Shown here in pieces: positions 5,952 through 7,603 of a stretch of DNA of 7,603 bases. The stretch comes from UBA8437 sp003445035. GTDB taxonomy: Bacteria > Planctomycetota > Planctomycetia > Planctomycetales > Planctomycetaceae. A model generated the notes under the pieces. That model saw only the letters and a list, made by a program, of their open reading frames with translations. It was not told the origin of the DNA and made no database searches. The stretch spans positions 1 through 7,603 of the forward strand of contig CALCHI010000092.1 in assembly GCA_937901285.1 (NCBI GenBank). Direction: 5' to 3'. How positions within the stretch are numbered: the stretch's first letter is position 1; each line of letters begins with the position of its first letter. The translations under genes and the position numbers were made by a program.

Positions 5952-7409
5952 TCATTTCTGACTGGCCGTATAGGTCAAGTCGTCGAAGTATACCCGTTGA
6001 CCATTGCCATCGATCCACGTGGTGATGATCCCGAACCGATTGAAGTGGGTTCGGGCCAAACGATGTGCTTGTCCCAGATCCAGGACGGTTTCCTGACGAT
6101 CCAGGGTGACGGTGATCTGTCCCCGTCCGCCGGCTCCGGTGGGGGTGTACCGGAAGGTCCAGTCGTGAGATTTCCGGTTCGGCAGGATCACGGGACGATC
6201 TTTCCCTCGTGCGACCCCGTGCAGATCCCCGTTGAAGCGATAGAGCGGATACAGAAAAAACCCGTCGCGACTGGGGCCCTCGATGGCCAGGCCGAGAAAG
6301 TCGTCAGGAGTTCCCGAGGACTGCGAGTTGCTCGGCTTCATGCTGCGAGTCGAATGAAAGAACCCGATCAGCGTGGTGCTGTCCGAAACGGCACGACGCA
6401 GCGAGATCTTGCCTCCGGCTGAAATCGGCTTGGCGAGTGAGAGTTGCTCGAGTCGATCGCCGCAGTATGCCATGCGATCGGCAAACCGGCAGTCACCGCG
6501 AAAGACCAGTCCGCCGAGTTCCCCTTTCTTGCGTCCTCCGGAGTGACGCGTCGGACTGAACCCAAAATCAAACCGGGGCCGTACGTCACCGGACCGATAT
6601 TCGCGGCGGTTCTGGTACGAGTCCCAGCCGGGGTCACGATCAAAATGCTCGGCCCGGCCGTTGATCGTGATGTCGTCCAGCCACAGTTCGCCGCCGTCGT
6701 CCCAGTGCTTCATGACCGTCATCAGCCCGCAGCGGTTGAAGGTCGCACCGTCCTGCTTGTGGTGTGGATCGAGATGGCAAACGGCCGTGGTGTCGTCGAT
6801 CGTCGCGGTCACGGTGCCGCCGCCATCGTTCCCCTGGGGGTCGTAGGTCAACGACCAGCGATGTGGCGTGTCCGCGGCGAACCCCTTCTGTCGCCGGCTT
6901 CCGGTCTTGCGATCGATCAAAAACGGAAACGGACGAGGATTGTCGCCCCCGGCCCGCCATCGGGACGTGGCGTACTCGACGTATGCGTAGAACACTTTTC
7001 CACGACCGTACAACCTCAGCGACACCGTGTTGGGTGTTCGCCACTCTTTGAGCGTGCCGCTGTTGAAGAAACCCACCAGGACGTGAAACTGGCGACCGGT
7101 GCAGTTGACCGTTCCGGACGCCGTGAGACGGTGTTCGAACGTTCTGGTCGGAATCCGTTTCGCGTAATAAGCCGGTTCCGCCGACGGGTTGACGAATCCC
7201 CCCAGTTCTCCCGGCCGCTTGCCTCGTGCGTGATGAGTCGAGCTGAAGCCGAAATCCTGCCTGACGAGTTTTCGGACCCCGACGGACGAACGATTGTTGC
7301 TGGCGTCCCAGCGAGGATTCCTGTCAAAGGGCTCGAATCGATCTTCGGCGACCAACGTCCCTCCCGTCGCCAGGACCAACACGATCGTGATCAGGAGTCG
7401 CTGTCTCAT
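5952..7409 (-). CDS. Secreted protein with two tandem copies of a lectin-like domain
   Basis: 485 residues. Residues 1-21 form a signal peptide (RQRLL, hydrophobic core, cleavage near LVA before EDR), with no lipobox. The mature protein is two diverged copies of one domain of about 225 residues: copy one about 26-252, copy two about 254-480. Paired motifs in the same order are FDRNPRWDASNNR/FDRDPGWDSYQNR, DFGFSSTHH/DFGFSPTRH, GELGGFV/GELGGLV, LVGFF/LIGFF, HRWSLTY/HDWTFRY and TFNRCGLMT/HFNRFGIIT. Each copy ends in a beta-strand with LDD or FDD. The Gly- and aromatic-rich beta pattern suggests a concanavalin-like jelly roll; carbohydrate binding is inferred, and I know no named family. The ATG at 7409-7407 is preferred because GGGGAG (7424-7419) lies 9 nt upstream and the signal peptide starts there. 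An in-frame ATG at 7514 would overlap the upstream gene and hide the signal peptide. Confidence 0.85.
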   Translation of the reverse strand: MRQRLLITIVLVLATGGTLVAEDRFEPFDRNPRWDASNNRSSVGVRKLVRQDFGFSSTHHARGKRPGELGGFVNPSAEPAYYAKRIPTRTFEHRLTASGTVNCTGRQFHVLVGFFNSGTLKEWRTPNTVSLRLYGRGKVFYAYVEYATSRWRAGGDNPRPFPFLIDRKTGSRRQKGFAADTPHRWSLTYDPQGNDGGGTVTATIDDTTAVCHLDPHHKQDGATFNRCGLMTVMKHWDDGGELWLDDITINGRAEHFDRDPGWDSYQNRREYRSGDVRPRFDFGFSPTRHSGGRKKGELGGLVFRGDCRFADRMAYCGDRLEQLSLAKPISAGGKISLRRAVSDSTTLIGFFHSTRSMKPSNSQSSGTPDDFLGLAIEGPSRDGFFLYPLYRFNGDLHGVARGKDRPVILPNRKSHDWTFRYTPTGAGGRGQITVTLDRQETVLDLGQAHRLARTHFNRFGIITTWIDGNGQRVYFDDLTYTASQK

Positions 7410-7464
7410 CGAAAACCACTCCCCGGCCGGAATTCGGCGACCGCAGCAGTGCCGGGCTGCCGCG

Positions 7465-7603
7465 TCAGTCGCGGTGGATGCTCCCCTTGATTGCCTTGCC
7501 GGCAAAACGGCCATAGGTGCCGTCGCCCCACTTGACGTTCTTCAACGCCTTCACCTTGGCGAGCTGTCCGGCCAGCGAGCCGGTCACCGTGGTCCCGCCG
7601 ATT
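7465..7603 (-). CDS. C-terminal end of an unidentified protein (partial)
   Basis: The minus-strand frame enters from the right edge and runs 45 codons to TGA at 7467-7465. The visible tail (GSLAGQLAKVKALKNVKWG then DGTYGRFAGKAIKGSIHRD) is basic and Gly-rich. I do not recognise the family, and too little is visible to tell whether it is exported. Support for coding comes from plausible residue composition, same-strand orientation and a 55-bp gap to the next gene, as in an operon. That gap holds only a weak 5-bp hairpin (GCAGC 7443-7447 with GCTGC 7456-7460) and no T-run, so readthrough into the secreted-protein gene is likely. Confidence 0.6.
   Translation of the reverse strand, partial: IGGTTVTGSLAGQLAKVKALKNVKWGDGTYGRFAGKAIKGSIHRD

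Noticed and set aside
6444..7490. 348-codon plus-strand open frame
   Set aside because: It is opposite the duplicated secreted protein, whose two matching halves prove selection on the minus-strand frame.

Overview
The window looks like chromosomal DNA of a Planctomycete or a relative in the PVC group. The reasons are GC-rich sequence (about 60% by eye), secreted proteins of types common in planctomycete genomes (a sugar-hydrolase-like propeller protein and a signal-peptide protein with a repeated lectin-like domain), a PhyH-type dioxygenase, and a membrane-fused spermidine-synthase-like protein. This taxonomic placement is inference from protein character. There is no rRNA or marker gene here.

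Layout, left to right. (1) 1-1861, minus strand: a secreted protein cut by the left window edge, with a PEP-CTERM-type beta-sandwich followed by a five-bladed-propeller glycosidase-like domain. It has a good Shine-Dalgarno sequence, a plausible sigma70-type promoter with direct repeats, and a near-palindrome in the 131-bp gap upstream. (2) 1993-4176, minus: a 727-residue polytopic membrane protein with a C-terminal spermidine-synthase-like methyltransferase fold. (3) 4177-4514: a 338-bp divergent intergenic region. It holds a possible short leader ORF for the membrane protein and an inverted repeat that covers the ribosome binding site of the next gene. (4) 4515-5258, plus: a PhyH-family Fe(II)/2-oxoglutarate dioxygenase with an intact metal triad. 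(5) 5327-7603, minus: a probable operon read right to left, made of an unidentified C-terminal fragment (7465-7603), a secreted protein with two copies of one lectin-like domain (5952-7409), and an F420-type NADP-dependent oxidoreductase (5327-5944) starting 7 nt after it.

Function together. No single pathway is evident. Two genes encode probable secreted carbohydrate-active or carbohydrate-binding proteins. Three encode small-molecule enzymes: an oxygenase, a nicotinamide oxidoreductase and an aminopropyltransferase-like membrane protein. No transposase, integrase, CRISPR array, tRNA or phage gene was seen, and I do not see a clearly new multi-gene system. The points most worth following are the possible regulatory structures in the two intergenic regions, the duplicated unnamed domain, and the chimeric first protein. 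Many long open frames on the opposite strands are by-products of GC-rich codon use.
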